Part shown: positions 34,690-45,170 of the stretch, one piece after another
How positions within the stretch are numbered: the stretch's first letter is position 1
Layout: each line of letters begins with the position of its first letter
Source: Gammaproteobacteria bacterium
Lineage (GTDB): Bacteria > Pseudomonadota > Gammaproteobacteria > Acidiferrobacterales > Sulfurifustaceae
Assembly: GCA_016199745.1 (NCBI GenBank)
Contig: JACQFZ010000022.1
Coordinates: 186,001-250,000, forward strand
Direction: 5' to 3'
Length of the DNA stretch: 64,000 nucleotides
The notes under the pieces: generated by a model
What the model saw: only the letters and a program-made list of their open reading frames with translations
The model's database searches: none
What the model was told of the DNA's origin: nothing
Made by a program: the position numbers and the translations under genes

Positions 34690-35946
34690 CTAAATATGGA
34701 TCATCATGCCGTCTGCCAACGATTGGCGATAGGCACGTAGCGCCGGTAGAAGACCGGCGAGCATGCCGGCCAGCAGCACGGCGGCCAGCAAGCCAAGCTC
34801 ATAGGTCGTCGGCAGACCAATGTCGAGATAAATACCGAAATAACTTTGGATCAGCGGCCGCACGAAGAATAGCGCGAGGTACAACAATACCACGCCGAGA
34901 ACGACACCGATCGCGGTCAGCGCCGTCGCTTCACCGACGATCAGCGTCAAAATATGCCGTGGTCGTGCGCCGACAGAACGTAGGACCGCCATTTCCCGCC
35001 GGCGTTCGTTTAAGCCGGTGAGCAGTGCCGTGACCATGCCGCATAAGCCGACCAATGCGACCAGCGACGATACCGCTAGCAGCACTTTTTCGACGATGCC
35101 GATCGTGTCCCACAGTTCTTGCAGCACCACGCCCGGCAATATCGCCAACAGCGGTTCGCGGCGGTATTCGTTGACGAAGCGCTGCACGTGGAAGACCGCG
35201 GTGCGCGAGTCGAGGCCGACAAGAGCGGCGGTGATGGTTTGCGGCGTGAGATCTTGTTTGCGTGCATCCTTGGCCGAGATCTTGGCGCCGGGCACGCGCA
35301 TGCCGCTTTGCCAATCGACGTGAATCGCTTCGAGGCCGTCGAGACCGACGTGCACGGTACGATCCACCGGTGTGCCGGTGCGCTGCAGGATGCCGACCAC
35401 ACGAAACGGTTTGTCGTCGTGCATGGCGCCTTCGCTCTCGACCGCGCCGTGGGCGATAACGATTGACTGGTTTAGGCGATAACCGAGCTCGCGGGCGACG
35501 TCGGCGCCGAGCACGGCATCGTACACGTCGGCGAACGGTTTACCTTCGGCGAATTCGAGACGGCGGTTGCGCGCGAAATGATAGTGCGTGAAGTAATCCG
35601 CGGTCGTGCCGAGCACGACGAAGCCGCGGTGCGAATCGCCGAGCGAGATCGGTACGGTCCAGGCGACGCGCGGGTGGTGCGCAACGTCGAGGTAACTGCG
35701 CCACGACATGTTGTTACTGGCGTAGCCGATGCGGAACACTGATTGCAGTAGCAGGGCGGTGGTGCCGGTGCGGGCGCCGACGACCAGGTCGGTGCCGGAG
35801 ATGGTGTTGGCGAAGCCGGTGCGTGCCTGCGTGCGCAAGCGTTCGACACCGAGCAGTAACGTTACGCTGAGCGCGATCGACAGCACCATCAAGAACGCCG
35901 TCACGCGCCGGTTGAGCAAACTCTTGAATGCCAGTGTTAGAACCAT
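34690..35946 (-). CDS. FtsX/MacB-type ABC permease (ZrgB-like)
   Basis: A 418-residue protein with one N-terminal helix (LNRRVTAFLMVLSIALSVTL), a large periplasmic domain (about 40-285) and three C-terminal helices beginning VLLAVSSLVALVGLCGMVTA; NERRREMAVLRSVGARPRHI is the FtsX-domain coupling helix. This is the MacB/LolCE topology. Together with the adjacent LolD-like ATPase and the DUF2796 protein it forms a Zrg-type system implicated in zinc acquisition in Vibrio. The zinc role here is inferred from family and from the zur-znu genes beside it. Confidence 0.87.
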   Translation of the reverse strand: MVLTLAFKSLLNRRVTAFLMVLSIALSVTLLLGVERLRTQARTGFANTISGTDLVVGARTGTTALLLQSVFRIGYASNNMSWRSYLDVAHHPRVAWTVPISLGDSHRGFVVLGTTADYFTHYHFARNRRLEFAEGKPFADVYDAVLGADVARELGYRLNQSIVIAHGAVESEGAMHDDKPFRVVGILQRTGTPVDRTVHVGLDGLEAIHVDWQSGMRVPGAKISAKDARKQDLTPQTITAALVGLDSRTAVFHVQRFVNEYRREPLLAILPGVVLQELWDTIGIVEKVLLAVSSLVALVGLCGMVTALLTGLNERRREMAVLRSVGARPRHILTLIVGEATALTAIGVVLGVVLLYLALFFVRPLIQSYFGIYLDIGLPTTYELGLLAAVLLAGMLAGLLPALRAYRQSLADGMMIHI

Positions 35947-35971
35947 GTCAGTGACTCGTTCGAATCGCAGG

Positions 35972-36066
35972 GTCCCTCTCCCCCCTCGCGGGGGAGAGGA
36001 CAGGAGAGAGGGGGTTTATTATCACCCCTCTCCCCCTTCCCCTCTCCCGCAAGGGGGGAGAGGGGA
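35972..36066. repeat. Paired CT-rich palindromes (BIME-like), copy 4
   Basis: Palindromes around CTCGCGGGGGAGAGG and CTCTCCCGCAAGGGG flank a spacer GGACAGGAGAGAGGGGG-TTTATTATC that nearly repeats the spacer at 3145-3171. It separates the permease and ATPase genes of the Zrg-like operon, where it could reduce downstream expression. Confidence 0.75.
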
Positions 36067-36113
36067 GCGCTGAGTTATTCGATGAAGATGGTCTGACGGA
36101 GAAGAAAGCTGCC

Positions 36114-36830
36114 TTAATCATTCGTGTCCTCCCGTTGCACTGCCGCACGGTTGATGTCGTGCAGCGCGACGGTGCGGTCGAATAATCGCTGCAAGTTGAT
36201 GTCGTGGCTGACGAACAGTAGCGTCGTGCGTTGCTCACCGCATTCGCGGAACAGCAATTTCAGAAACGCCTCGCGTCGGTCGCTGTCGAGCGCCGACGTC
36301 GGTTCATCGGCCAGCACAATTTCCGGCCCACCGATCAACGCGCGCGCGGCGGCCACCCGTTGTTGCTGGCCGACGCTCAAGCGTGTCACCGCGCGTTCCG
36401 ACGACGCCGCTTCGGCAAGATCCAGATGCTCGAGCAAACGCCGCGCCTCGTCATCGGCGCCACCGCGCGCCGTTACGCGCTCGCGTCGGCGCGACGAGAA
36501 TCGGCAGGGTAGCGTAATGTTCTCGACGATGGATAAGTACGGCACTAGATTGAACATCTGAAAGATGACGCCGATGTGATCGGCGCGAAAGCGATCACGC
36601 GCCGCCGCCGGCAATTTCGCTAGCTCGGTATCCAAAACTTTCATCCGGCCCTGTTGCGGTACGACGACGCCGGCGAGCAAGCTGAGTAGGCTGCTTTTAC
36701 CACTGCCACTCGGCCCGTGCACGAACACGCGCTCACCGGCGTTGATCGCCAACCGCTCAATCTGAATCAGTGGGCGGTCCTTCGCCCAGCTGAATTCCAG
36801 ATCGTTGATATCGATGACCGGCACGGTCAC
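36114..36830 (-). CDS. LolD/MacB-type ABC ATPase (ZrgC-like)
   Basis: A 238-residue ATPase. Walker A GPSGSGKSS, Q-loop VIFQMFNLVPYLS, signature LSVGQQQRVAAARAL, Walker B IVLADEPTSALD and switch His FVSHDINLQ are all intact. The signature has Val in place of the first Gly (LSVGQ), as in many LolD relatives. The GTG at 36830 overlaps the stop of the DUF2796 gene (GTGA). It should energise the FtsX-like permease at 34690. Confidence 0.88.
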   Translation of the reverse strand: MTVPVIDINDLEFSWAKDRPLIQIERLAINAGERVFVHGPSGSGKSSLLSLLAGVVVPQQGRMKVLDTELAKLPAAARDRFRADHIGVIFQMFNLVPYLSIVENITLPCRFSSRRRERVTARGGADDEARRLLEHLDLAEAASSERAVTRLSVGQQQRVAAARALIGGPEIVLADEPTSALDSDRREAFLKLLFRECGEQRTTLLFVSHDINLQRLFDRTVALHDINRAAVQREDTND

Positions 36831-37384
36831 GGCGTCAACGCGAGTCGGGTGTTATCGGCCTTTAATACTTTCTCGTTTTGACCGTTCGGCGTCACCATTT
36901 GCACCTTCAGCTGCTTGAGCTTGGGAAACGCCTTGAACATGCGCACGTCGATTTGCTTCAGCTCAGCCGGCGTCTTGCACTGCCAGCGCCATTGGGTTTC
37001 GAGATCGGAATGTTTTTCTTTGCTGCCCGCGGTTGGCAGCTTGATGTCTACCGTCGATGGTTGCGCTTGGCACTGCGCCGCCGCCGGCAGCTCAAACAAT
37101 TTTTCCGGCTGTTTTAACAGTTGCTCGGTCTCTTGCACCTTCTTCTTCTGCGCCGCGGTGTTGGCGGCATGTTCGAAGCCGAGGAAGCTGTCGGTGGGGC
37201 TATCGAGGCCGATGCCGAGCTCGTTACCTTCCAGTGTGACTTGCAATTGACCGATGCCGTGGGTGTGGCCGGCGTGTTGCTCGAATCCGGCCTCTTTATC
37301 GGTGCTCTTGCTGGTACTTGTGGCAGCGAATGCCGGGGCCGCGGCAATTGCAGTGACGAGAAATAGTAAAGAAAACTTATGCAT
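36827..37384 (-). CDS. zrgA: DUF2796 (ZrgA-family) periplasmic zinc-binding protein
   Basis: A 185-residue exported protein with signal peptide (about 1-20, ending PAFAA). The DUF2796 start block FEQHAGHTHGIGQLQVTLEG has three closely spaced histidines, and DSFLGFEHAANTAAQKKKV and the Cys pair regions (AAQCQAQ, WRWQCKTP) follow. In Vibrio the ZrgA relative is a zinc-regulated periplasmic protein. AGGAG precedes the ATG at 37384. First gene of a four-gene operon (zrgA-zrgC-zrgB-DUF3299). Confidence 0.85.
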   Translation of the reverse strand: MHKFSLLFLVTAIAAAPAFAATSTSKSTDKEAGFEQHAGHTHGIGQLQVTLEGNELGIGLDSPTDSFLGFEHAANTAAQKKKVQETEQLLKQPEKLFELPAAAQCQAQPSTVDIKLPTAGSKEKHSDLETQWRWQCKTPAELKQIDVRMFKAFPKLKQLKVQMVTPNGQNEKVLKADNTRLALTP

Positions 37385-37482
37385 GGTTTTTCTCCTAAAG
37401 CAGCAGCTCCGGGAATAAATTTTTCGGAGTGCGATTTCAATCGAATGTTACTACCAGCGACGGATAGCGCCGCTGGGCGATT

Positions 37483-37803
37483 TCAAACAATCGCTAGCAA
37501 TCGGGGAGGGCCGCGCGCGACGGCGCTGGGCACGGTGCGCGATAGCAGCACCAATAGAGACGGAGAAATGTTTTCGCTGACGCTGGCCGACGCGACCATC
37601 AGCAGCAACGGCGGTGCCGGTGCCTTCGCCAAGTTATCGGCCATGAAGTGCTGCGCGCACGGCCCTTCGTGATGATGAAATACATGCTCGTATTCATGCA
37701 CCAACGCCGCCAATTGCACAGCGACGAACATCACCGCCAGCAGCGGCACGAGCGCTCGTGCACGGCGAAGGATCGATCGGCCGATGGTTTTCGTTTTGGC
37801 CAT
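37483..37803 (-). CDS. Small His-rich membrane protein, DUF2946-like
   Basis: A 106-residue protein with an N-terminal membrane segment (VPLLAVMFVAVQLAALVHEY) that runs into the metal-binding-looking text HEYEHVFHHHEGPCAQH, a second hydrophobic stretch (PPLLLMVASASV) and an SRTVPSAVARGPP end. The CxxH placement and terminal RGPP recall DUF2946 proteins found in metal-responsive operons. It lies directly upstream of zrgA in the same direction, so a metal-related role is plausible. No clear ribosome binding site; the family call is tentative. Confidence 0.6.
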   Translation of the reverse strand: MAKTKTIGRSILRRARALVPLLAVMFVAVQLAALVHEYEHVFHHHEGPCAQHFMADNLAKAPAPPLLLMVASASVSENISPSLLVLLSRTVPSAVARGPPRLLAIV

Positions 37804-38006
37804 TAGTGTTGAGCGAAGCGATGACGCGTCGATAACTTAAGGAGAGAGCAGACTAGCGCCACGTTAGATGCTTCGCAAGTTAGTCGCACCGCGTGACGAT
37901 CGTTAACACGCCATCACATTTGTTAAGTTTTTGTTGATGTGACTGACTACCGTAGAACGCTAGCTGGTTCCAGCGAACGTTCTCGTGCAGGTTTCGGAAG
38001 ATTCTT

Positions 38007-38471
38007 TCAGTGCAGCTCTTTCAACACCGCGATCTCGTCGCAGTTGTTGAACTTATAACACTTGATGCACACACCCCAGACTTTTTCCGGCAGCGTTTCT
38101 TTCGGCACGGTCGTGAAACCGAGCTTGTGAAAGAACGGCGGCACATACGTCAGCGCCATCAATCGGCGCAGGCCGATGAGGCGTGCTTCATCGATCACAC
38201 GTTCCACCAATAAGTGGCCGTAGCCGCGGCCTTTGTAATTGTCGGCCACCACCAGCGAACGGACTTCACCGAGGTCTTCGGTGAAGATCTCGAGCGCACT
38301 GCAACCGGCAACCTTGCCGTCGATTTCAACGACGAAGAAATCGCGCAGGTGTCGATAGATCTCGCTCATCGGTCGCGGCAGCAAATTACCTTGCGTGGCG
38401 TAGCCTTCGATCAGGTGATGAATGTCGGGAACGTCGCCGATGGCGGCGGGGCGCACGATGGGCGACGGCAT
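38007..38471 (-). CDS. GNAT N-acetyltransferase, short ArgA-like
   Basis: A 154-residue GNAT protein. The acetyl-CoA loop is VADNYKGRGYGHLLVERVID, preceded by the strand LGEVRSLVV, and the C-terminal FFHKLGFTTVPKETLPEKVW is followed by GVCIKCYKFNNCDEIAVLKE, which closely resembles the end of N-acetylglutamate synthases (ArgA). It lacks the amino-acid kinase domain of full ArgA, like short NAGS enzymes. It may start arginine synthesis. The ATG at 38471 sits 14 bases after the recN stop. Confidence 0.82.
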   Translation of the reverse strand: MPSPIVRPAAIGDVPDIHHLIEGYATQGNLLPRPMSEIYRHLRDFFVVEIDGKVAGCSALEIFTEDLGEVRSLVVADNYKGRGYGHLLVERVIDEARLIGLRRLMALTYVPPFFHKLGFTTVPKETLPEKVWGVCIKCYKFNNCDEIAVLKELH

Positions 38472-38484
38472 TTTCGATTTTGCG

Positions 38485-40158
38485 TTAGGCGGTTGCACGG
38501 CTGAGCATATCCTCGGCGTGCGCAATCGTTTTCTTGTTGATCTCGACACCGCCCAGCATGCGGGCGATTTCGAGTACGCGATCGGCGTCGGTCAACGGGC
38601 GCACGTCAACGACTGTAGCAGTTTCTTTTGTCTGTTTCGCCACCTGCAAATGATGCTCGCCTTGAGCGGCGACTTGCGGCAAGTGAGTGATGCACAGTAC
38701 TTGCCGCGACTGACCGAGTTCGCGCAGTTGCTGGCCGACGATTTCGGCGACACGGCCGCCGACACCGACGTCGACTTCGTCGAAGATTAATGTCGGCACG
38801 CGACCGATCTTTGCGGTCACGACTTGCAGCGCCAAGCTGATACGCGACAGCTCGCCACCGGATGCCACCTTGGCCAATGGCCGTGCCGGCTGGCCGGCGT
38901 TGGCCGTCACGAGCAACTCGATACGATCGAGGCCATACGCGCTGATTTCGCCATCGGCTAACGGCGTGACTTCGACCTCGAAGCGGCCGCCGGCCATGCC
39001 GAGTTCTTGCATGCGTTCGCTGACGATGCGATTCAGCTTTTTAGCGGCGTCGCGACGTTTGCGCGAGACCGCTTGCGCCGCTTCGAGGTACGACGCGCGA
39101 ATGCGCGTTGCATCTTCCAGCAAGCGCGTGAGGTTGTCGTCGAAATGCTCGATGTCGCCGAGCTCGGCGCGTAACCGCTCGAGCAACGCCGGCAGCTCTT
39201 CCGGGCGCAGGCGATACTTGCGTGCCAAGCCGTGAATCGCGCCTAAGCGTGCTTCGAGCCATTGCAGGCGTTCGGGATCGAGATCCAAGCCGTCGAGATA
39301 ACGATGCAAGCGGTTGGCCGCTTCATCGACATGAATGACGGCTTCACTGACCAGCGCTGTCACTTCACTCAACTGCGGATCGTGATGCGCCAACCCTTCG
39401 AGTTTGGTGGCAACGCGGGCGAGCAACTGCGAGGCCGATGTTTCATCGTCGTCGTACAACGCTTGTACCGCGGTTTGGGCACCGTCGAGCAGTTCGGCGC
39501 CGTTGGCGAGGCGCGCGTACTCGTCCTCGAGGCCGGCGATCTCTTCGGCTTTGAGATTGAGCGCGTCGAGCTCCTTCACTTGATGTTGCAGCAGTTCCAA
39601 GCGGGCGCTGCGATCGGCTGTCTGTGTACGCAAGGCGTCGATGCGGCTTTCGAGCGTGTGCAACTCTTGGTAGAGGCGAGTGACATCGGCGACGGCGTTC
39701 GTGTGTCCGGCGTAGTCGTCGACGATGTCGCGTTGCGCGTCGCGCTTCAACAGCGACTGGTGCTCGTGTTGGCCGTGAATATCGACCAAGTGCTCACCGA
39801 GCTCGCGCAGCATCTGAATCGGTACCGGCCGGCCATTGATGAAACCTTTCGAACCGCGTTCGCGTTCGATCACGCGTCGCAGCACGCACTCGCCGTCGGC
39901 GTCGAGGTCGTTTTCTTTGAGCCAGCGCGTCGCCGGCGCCGTCGATTTGAGCGTAAAGCCGGCAGAGACATCGGCCCGCTCGACACCGTGGCGTACGACA
40001 CCGGCATCGGCGCGGTCGCCGAGCACGAGCGCCAGCGCATCGATCAAGATGGATTTGCCGGCACCGGTTTCGCCGGTGAGCACGGTCAGCCCCGACGAGA
40101 ATTCGAGCGTGAGGCTCTTAACGATGGCGAAATCACGGACGTAAAGCGAAGTCAACAT
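38485..40158 (-). CDS. recN: DNA repair protein RecN
   Basis: A 557-residue SMC-like ATPase in double-strand-break repair. Walker A is TGETGAGKSILIDAL (28-42), a long coiled-coil region fills about 150-400 with RLELLQHQVKELDALNLKAE, the signature is KVASGGELSRISLALQVV and Walker B LIFDEVDVGVGG. GFINGRPVP and DIHGQHEHQSLL are RecN-specific. Length is standard. Neighbouring nadK, hrcA, grpE, dnaK follow the usual order. Confidence 0.96.
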   Translation of the reverse strand: MLTSLYVRDFAIVKSLTLEFSSGLTVLTGETGAGKSILIDALALVLGDRADAGVVRHGVERADVSAGFTLKSTAPATRWLKENDLDADGECVLRRVIERERGSKGFINGRPVPIQMLRELGEHLVDIHGQHEHQSLLKRDAQRDIVDDYAGHTNAVADVTRLYQELHTLESRIDALRTQTADRSARLELLQHQVKELDALNLKAEEIAGLEDEYARLANGAELLDGAQTAVQALYDDDETSASQLLARVATKLEGLAHHDPQLSEVTALVSEAVIHVDEAANRLHRYLDGLDLDPERLQWLEARLGAIHGLARKYRLRPEELPALLERLRAELGDIEHFDDNLTRLLEDATRIRASYLEAAQAVSRKRRDAAKKLNRIVSERMQELGMAGGRFEVEVTPLADGEISAYGLDRIELLVTANAGQPARPLAKVASGGELSRISLALQVVTAKIGRVPTLIFDEVDVGVGGRVAEIVGQQLRELGQSRQVLCITHLPQVAAQGEHHLQVAKQTKETATVVDVRPLTDADRVLEIARMLGGVEINKKTIAHAEDMLSRATA

Positions 40159-40204
40159 TAGAGTCTGCAGCCCGTCATGACGTGAGTTGGATTCACTGTG
40201 CTAG

Positions 40205-40230
40205 CCCTCTCCTGCATCTACGGGAGAGGG
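40205..40230. repeat. CT-rich palindrome, copy 5
   Basis: CCCTCTCC and GGAGAGGG form a perfect eight-pair hairpin with a 10-base loop in the recN-nadK gap. Single unit of the dispersed family. Confidence 0.65.
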
Positions 40231-40266
40231 CGAGTGGGTTCGCTAATGCGATCATTTCGGTTGGCA

Positions 40267-41145
40267 TCAGTATTTCGTACCCCAATGCAATTTTTCACGC
40301 AGCACATCATAGTGGTTGCGACCGATCGGCCGCAGCAGTTTGACCGAACGTTTCGCCCGCCGCACATTGACGCGATCGCCGGCCGCCAACATAAAGTTGG
40401 ATTGGCCGTCGAAGGTGACGTGCGCATGACTGCTCGATAATTCCAAAATGACGATTTGAATGAGCGAGTCAGCCGATACCATAATCGGCCGATTGCTGAG
40501 CGTGTGCGGACAGATCGGCACCAGCGCCAATACTGGCAACGTCGGCTGCAGGATCGGGCCGCCGGCGGACATGGCATAAGCGGTCGAGCCGGTCGGGCTG
40601 GCGACGATGACGCCATCGCCACGGGCGCTGTTGACGAACTCGTCGCCGATGTACGTTTCGTACTCGATCAGACGCGCGAGCTCGCCCTTGCTGATGATGA
40701 CATCGTTGAACGCACGCGCCGTATGGAGGATTTCGCCGTTGCGTTCGATCTCGGCGTGCAATAGCAGTCGCGGTTCGATCTGGCTCTTGCCGTCGAGGAT
40801 GCGACCGACTTCCTGCTCCATGTCGGCGAGGGCGATATCGGTAAGGAAACCGAGCCGGCCTTGGTTGACACCTATGATCGGGACTTCGTAGTCCGACAGG
40901 TGGCGGGCGACGTGCAGTAGCGTGCCGTCGCCGCCGATGACGATGGCGAGATCGATCGCCGGGCCGAGGCGCTCGAAGGGCAGGGCCTGGCCGATGGGCT
41001 CAGGCATCCTGCGCGCGGCACTTTCGTCGATAAGCACCTGTAGACCGCGGGTTTTCAGAAATCGACCCAGCTGCAGCAGCGGGCCGACCACATCGTCGTC
41101 CTGGTATTTACCGAACAAACCAACGGTTTGGAAGGCGCGCTTCAT
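40267..41145 (-). CDS. nadK: NAD kinase
   Basis: A 292-residue kinase making NADP from NAD and ATP. The diagnostic GGDGTLL motif is in VIGGDGTLLHVAR, followed by VNQGRLGFLTDI, the DGVIVASPTGSTAYAMSAGG block and PICPHTLSNRPIMV. These match bacterial NadK in order and spacing. The ATG at 41145 (MKRAFQTVGLFGKYQD) gives the family N-terminus; upstream in-frame codons lack similarity. Divergent from hrcA. Confidence 0.95.
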   Translation of the reverse strand: MKRAFQTVGLFGKYQDDDVVGPLLQLGRFLKTRGLQVLIDESAARRMPEPIGQALPFERLGPAIDLAIVIGGDGTLLHVARHLSDYEVPIIGVNQGRLGFLTDIALADMEQEVGRILDGKSQIEPRLLLHAEIERNGEILHTARAFNDVIISKGELARLIEYETYIGDEFVNSARGDGVIVASPTGSTAYAMSAGGPILQPTLPVLALVPICPHTLSNRPIMVSADSLIQIVILELSSSHAHVTFDGQSNFMLAAGDRVNVRRAKRSVKLLRPIGRNHYDVLREKLHWGTKY

Positions 41146-41236
41146 GCTAATGCCCAAAATAGGAGCGCGATAAGCTAGCACGCGCGGCGCGCGGGCGACC
41201 AGCCGCATCGAAAAATCATTTATAGGGTGCGATCGC

Positions 41237-41263
41237 TTGGCACTCGGTCCATTCGAGTGCTAA
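41237..41263. promoter_or_regulatory. CIRCE element (HrcA operator)
   Basis: TTGGCACTC-N9-GAGTGCTAA differs from the consensus TTAGCACTC-N9-GAGTGCTAA at one base. It lies 40 bases before the hrcA start, between the divergent nadK and hrcA genes, so HrcA should repress its own transcription. Confidence 0.92.
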
Positions 41264-41303
41264 ATTCCCTGGGTATACAGGCGCTTTGTAATTTACCCTC
41301 TCT

Positions 41304-42377
41304 ATGACACTCAATCCGCGCGCTGAACTTCTATTAAAGACGCTCATCGAGCGCTACATCGCTGATGGCCAGCCGGTGGGGTCGCGTTCGCTCGCCCGCC
41401 ATGGTGGCTTGGATCTGAGCCCAGCGACCATTCGCAACGTCGTCGCCGACCTCGAAGAAATGGGCCTGGTGCGCTCGCCGCATACTTCGGCGGGGCGCGT
41501 TCCTACCCAGCGTGGATACCGGATCTTCGTCGATAGTTTGCTCAAGGTGCAGCCGCTCGATGCTAGCGAGGTGCGTAAGTTGAAGGGCGAGCTGTCGTCC
41601 ACACAGGATCCGCAACAGCTAATCGAGCACGCCTCACACTTATTATCTGAAGTCAGCAAGCTCGCCGGTTTAGTGTTAATGCCGCGGCGCGAGGAGCAAC
41701 CGGCATTTCGGCATATCGATTTCGTCGGTCTGTCCGGGCGGCGTTTATTAGTGATCCTGGTCACCCAGGATGGGCACGTCGACAACCGTCTCATCAACAC
41801 CGACCGCGATTACACCCCCTCGGAATTGGTCGAAGCCGCTAATTATTTCAACGCGAGCTATGCCGGCATGTTGCTGACCGACGTAAAGCAGGCGTTGCTG
41901 AAAGAGATGCAGCAGGCGTCGACCGACATGCAGCGATTCATGAATTTGGCGATGGAAATGGCCGGAAAGGCCTTTGCGGGCGAGAAAAGTGAGGTCGATG
42001 AGCTAGTTGTTAGCGGCGAATCCAATTTGATGGATATTCCGGACCTTGGTGACGTCAAAAAGTTACGTAAGTTGTTTGACGCTTTCGAGGCGAAGCGCGA
42101 TTTGTTGCATCTACTCGATCAGAGTATGCGGGTGAGCGGCGTCAAAATATTTATCGGTGCGGAATCCGGTTACGAAGTGTTGGAAGATTGCAGCGTTGTG
42201 ACCGCGTCGTACACGGTCGATCAGCAGGTCGTCGGTACGCTCGGGGTGATCGGCCCGACGCGTATGTCGTATGAGCACATCATTCCGATTGTCGATATTA
42301 CCGCCCGGTTGTTGAGCGCCGCCCTTAGCGGCACCTCGGGACCGTCCGGGCCACGCCTTGAAAGCTCGGGGTCCTAA
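41304..42377 (+). CDS. hrcA: Heat-inducible transcription repressor HrcA
   Basis: A 357-residue repressor of CIRCE-controlled genes. The winged helix at the N-terminus reads LLKTLIERYIADGQPVGSRS, then LSPATIRNVVADLEEMGLV and RSPHTSAGRVPTQRGYRIFV. The GAF-like domain and the C-terminal VGTLGVIGPTRMSYEHIIPI and VDITARLLSAAL are canonical. The last codons overlap the sigma-32 promoter for grpE. Its operator lies directly upstream. Confidence 0.96.
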   Translation: MTLNPRAELLLKTLIERYIADGQPVGSRSLARHGGLDLSPATIRNVVADLEEMGLVRSPHTSAGRVPTQRGYRIFVDSLLKVQPLDASEVRKLKGELSSTQDPQQLIEHASHLLSEVSKLAGLVLMPRREEQPAFRHIDFVGLSGRRLLVILVTQDGHVDNRLINTDRDYTPSELVEAANYFNASYAGMLLTDVKQALLKEMQQASTDMQRFMNLAMEMAGKAFAGEKSEVDELVVSGESNLMDIPDLGDVKKLRKLFDAFEAKRDLLHLLDQSMRVSGVKIFIGAESGYEVLEDCSVVTASYTVDQQVVGTLGVIGPTRMSYEHIIPIVDITARLLSAALSGTSGPSGPRLESSGS

Positions 42378-42384
42378 CCCCATT
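42357..42384 (+). promoter_or_regulatory. sigma-32 heat-shock promoter of grpE
   Basis: CTTGAAA (42357-42363), a 14-base spacer and CCCCATT (42378-42384) match the E. coli sigma-32 consensus. It overlaps the end of hrcA and lies about 40 bases before grpE. Confidence 0.8.
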
Positions 42385-42422
42385 AGGCAGTCCATCATCT
42401 AAAAAGCGTATGAGGGGTTGTT

Positions 42423-42998
42423 ATGTCTGAAGAACAGGGGCGAGCGCAGCCGGCCCAGGGATCTGCCGTTACCGACGGTGGCGTAGCAGGAGCCGATCCA
42501 CAGCTAACCGATTTGCAGCAACAGCTGCAGACGATGAAAGCAGAGGCTGTACAGAATTCTGAGAAATTCCTGCGGGCGCGGGCCGATATGGAAAATATCC
42601 GCCGGCGCGCCGAAATCGATGTTAGTAATGCTCATAAATATGCTATCGAGCGCTTCGCCAGCGAGCTGGTCGCGGTACGGGATAGTTTAGAGCTAGCACG
42701 CACCGTCGATATTCGTCAGGAGAGCGACACGGCCCTGCAAAAGATGCATCAGGGGCTAGATCTGACGTTAAAGCTGATGGACGACGTGTTGCGCAAGTTT
42801 TCCGTCACTATCGTCGACCCCAAGGGCGAGAAATTCGACCCCGCCAAGCATCAGGCCATTAGTATGGTAGAGAGCAACGAAGTCCCGCCGAATCACGTGG
42901 CCGCCGTTATGCAGAAGGGGTACTTACTGCATGACCGGGTTATCCGGCCGGCGATGGTGGTCGTGGCGCGGGCACCAGCGACCCAGCCGACTGAATGA
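42423..42998 (+). CDS. grpE: Nucleotide exchange factor GrpE
   Basis: A 191-residue DnaK cochaperone that promotes ADP release. An acidic/Gln-rich N-terminus precedes the long helix (FLRARADMENIRRRAEIDVS), and the beta domain contains KFSVTIVDPKGEKFDPAKHQ, then AISMVESNEVPPNHVAAVMQ and LLHDRVIRPAMVVV. These are standard. Followed by a palindromic repeat and the dnaK promoter. Confidence 0.95.
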   Translation: MSEEQGRAQPAQGSAVTDGGVAGADPQLTDLQQQLQTMKAEAVQNSEKFLRARADMENIRRRAEIDVSNAHKYAIERFASELVAVRDSLELARTVDIRQESDTALQKMHQGLDLTLKLMDDVLRKFSVTIVDPKGEKFDPAKHQAISMVESNEVPPNHVAAVMQKGYLLHDRVIRPAMVVVARAPATQPTE

Positions 42999-43016
42999 GC
43001 GTTAGCGAATCGACTT

Positions 43017-43042
43017 CCCCTCTCCCCTCGCGGGGGAGGTGA
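43017..43042. repeat. CT-rich palindrome, copy 6
   Basis: CCCCTCTCCCCTCGCGGGGGAG is one half-site pair of the dispersed family, located between grpE and the dnaK promoter. Confidence 0.55.
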
Positions 43043-43109
43043 GGCGGCGGAGCGAAGCCGGTATAGATTGGTAGATCCCGCTCAAACAAACGACACGGTG
43101 ATAGGGCCT

Positions 43110-43138
43110 CTTGAAAACGCGGGCCCTAGCCCCATAAG
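43110..43138 (+). promoter_or_regulatory. sigma-32 heat-shock promoter of dnaK
   Basis: CTTGAAA (43110-43116), 13 bases, then CCCCATAAG starting at 43130 match the sigma-32 consensus. It lies 45 bases before the dnaK start. Confidence 0.85.
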
Positions 43139-43179
43139 GCACCCCAATACACATTTCGGAATTTTTTGAGGACACAGCA

Positions 43180-45111
<1,932 letters not shown>

Positions 45112-45170
45112 GGTTCGCGAGCCAATGCAGTGCTCAAGGACGATCGTTGCAGTTAATTAAGTAGCGCGCC

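Noticed and set aside
35972-36066. Possible CRISPR-like repeats
   Set aside because: Only palindromic units with no regular spacers; they belong to the BIME-like family.
37430-37470. Possible Zur box (CGAATGTTAC) upstream of zrgA
   Set aside because: Only one weak half-site with no symmetric partner, and it does not match the dyad in front of zur.
39262-40161. A 299-codon open frame on the plus strand
   Set aside because: It is antisense to recN, a clear gene, and follows from its GC-rich codon pattern.
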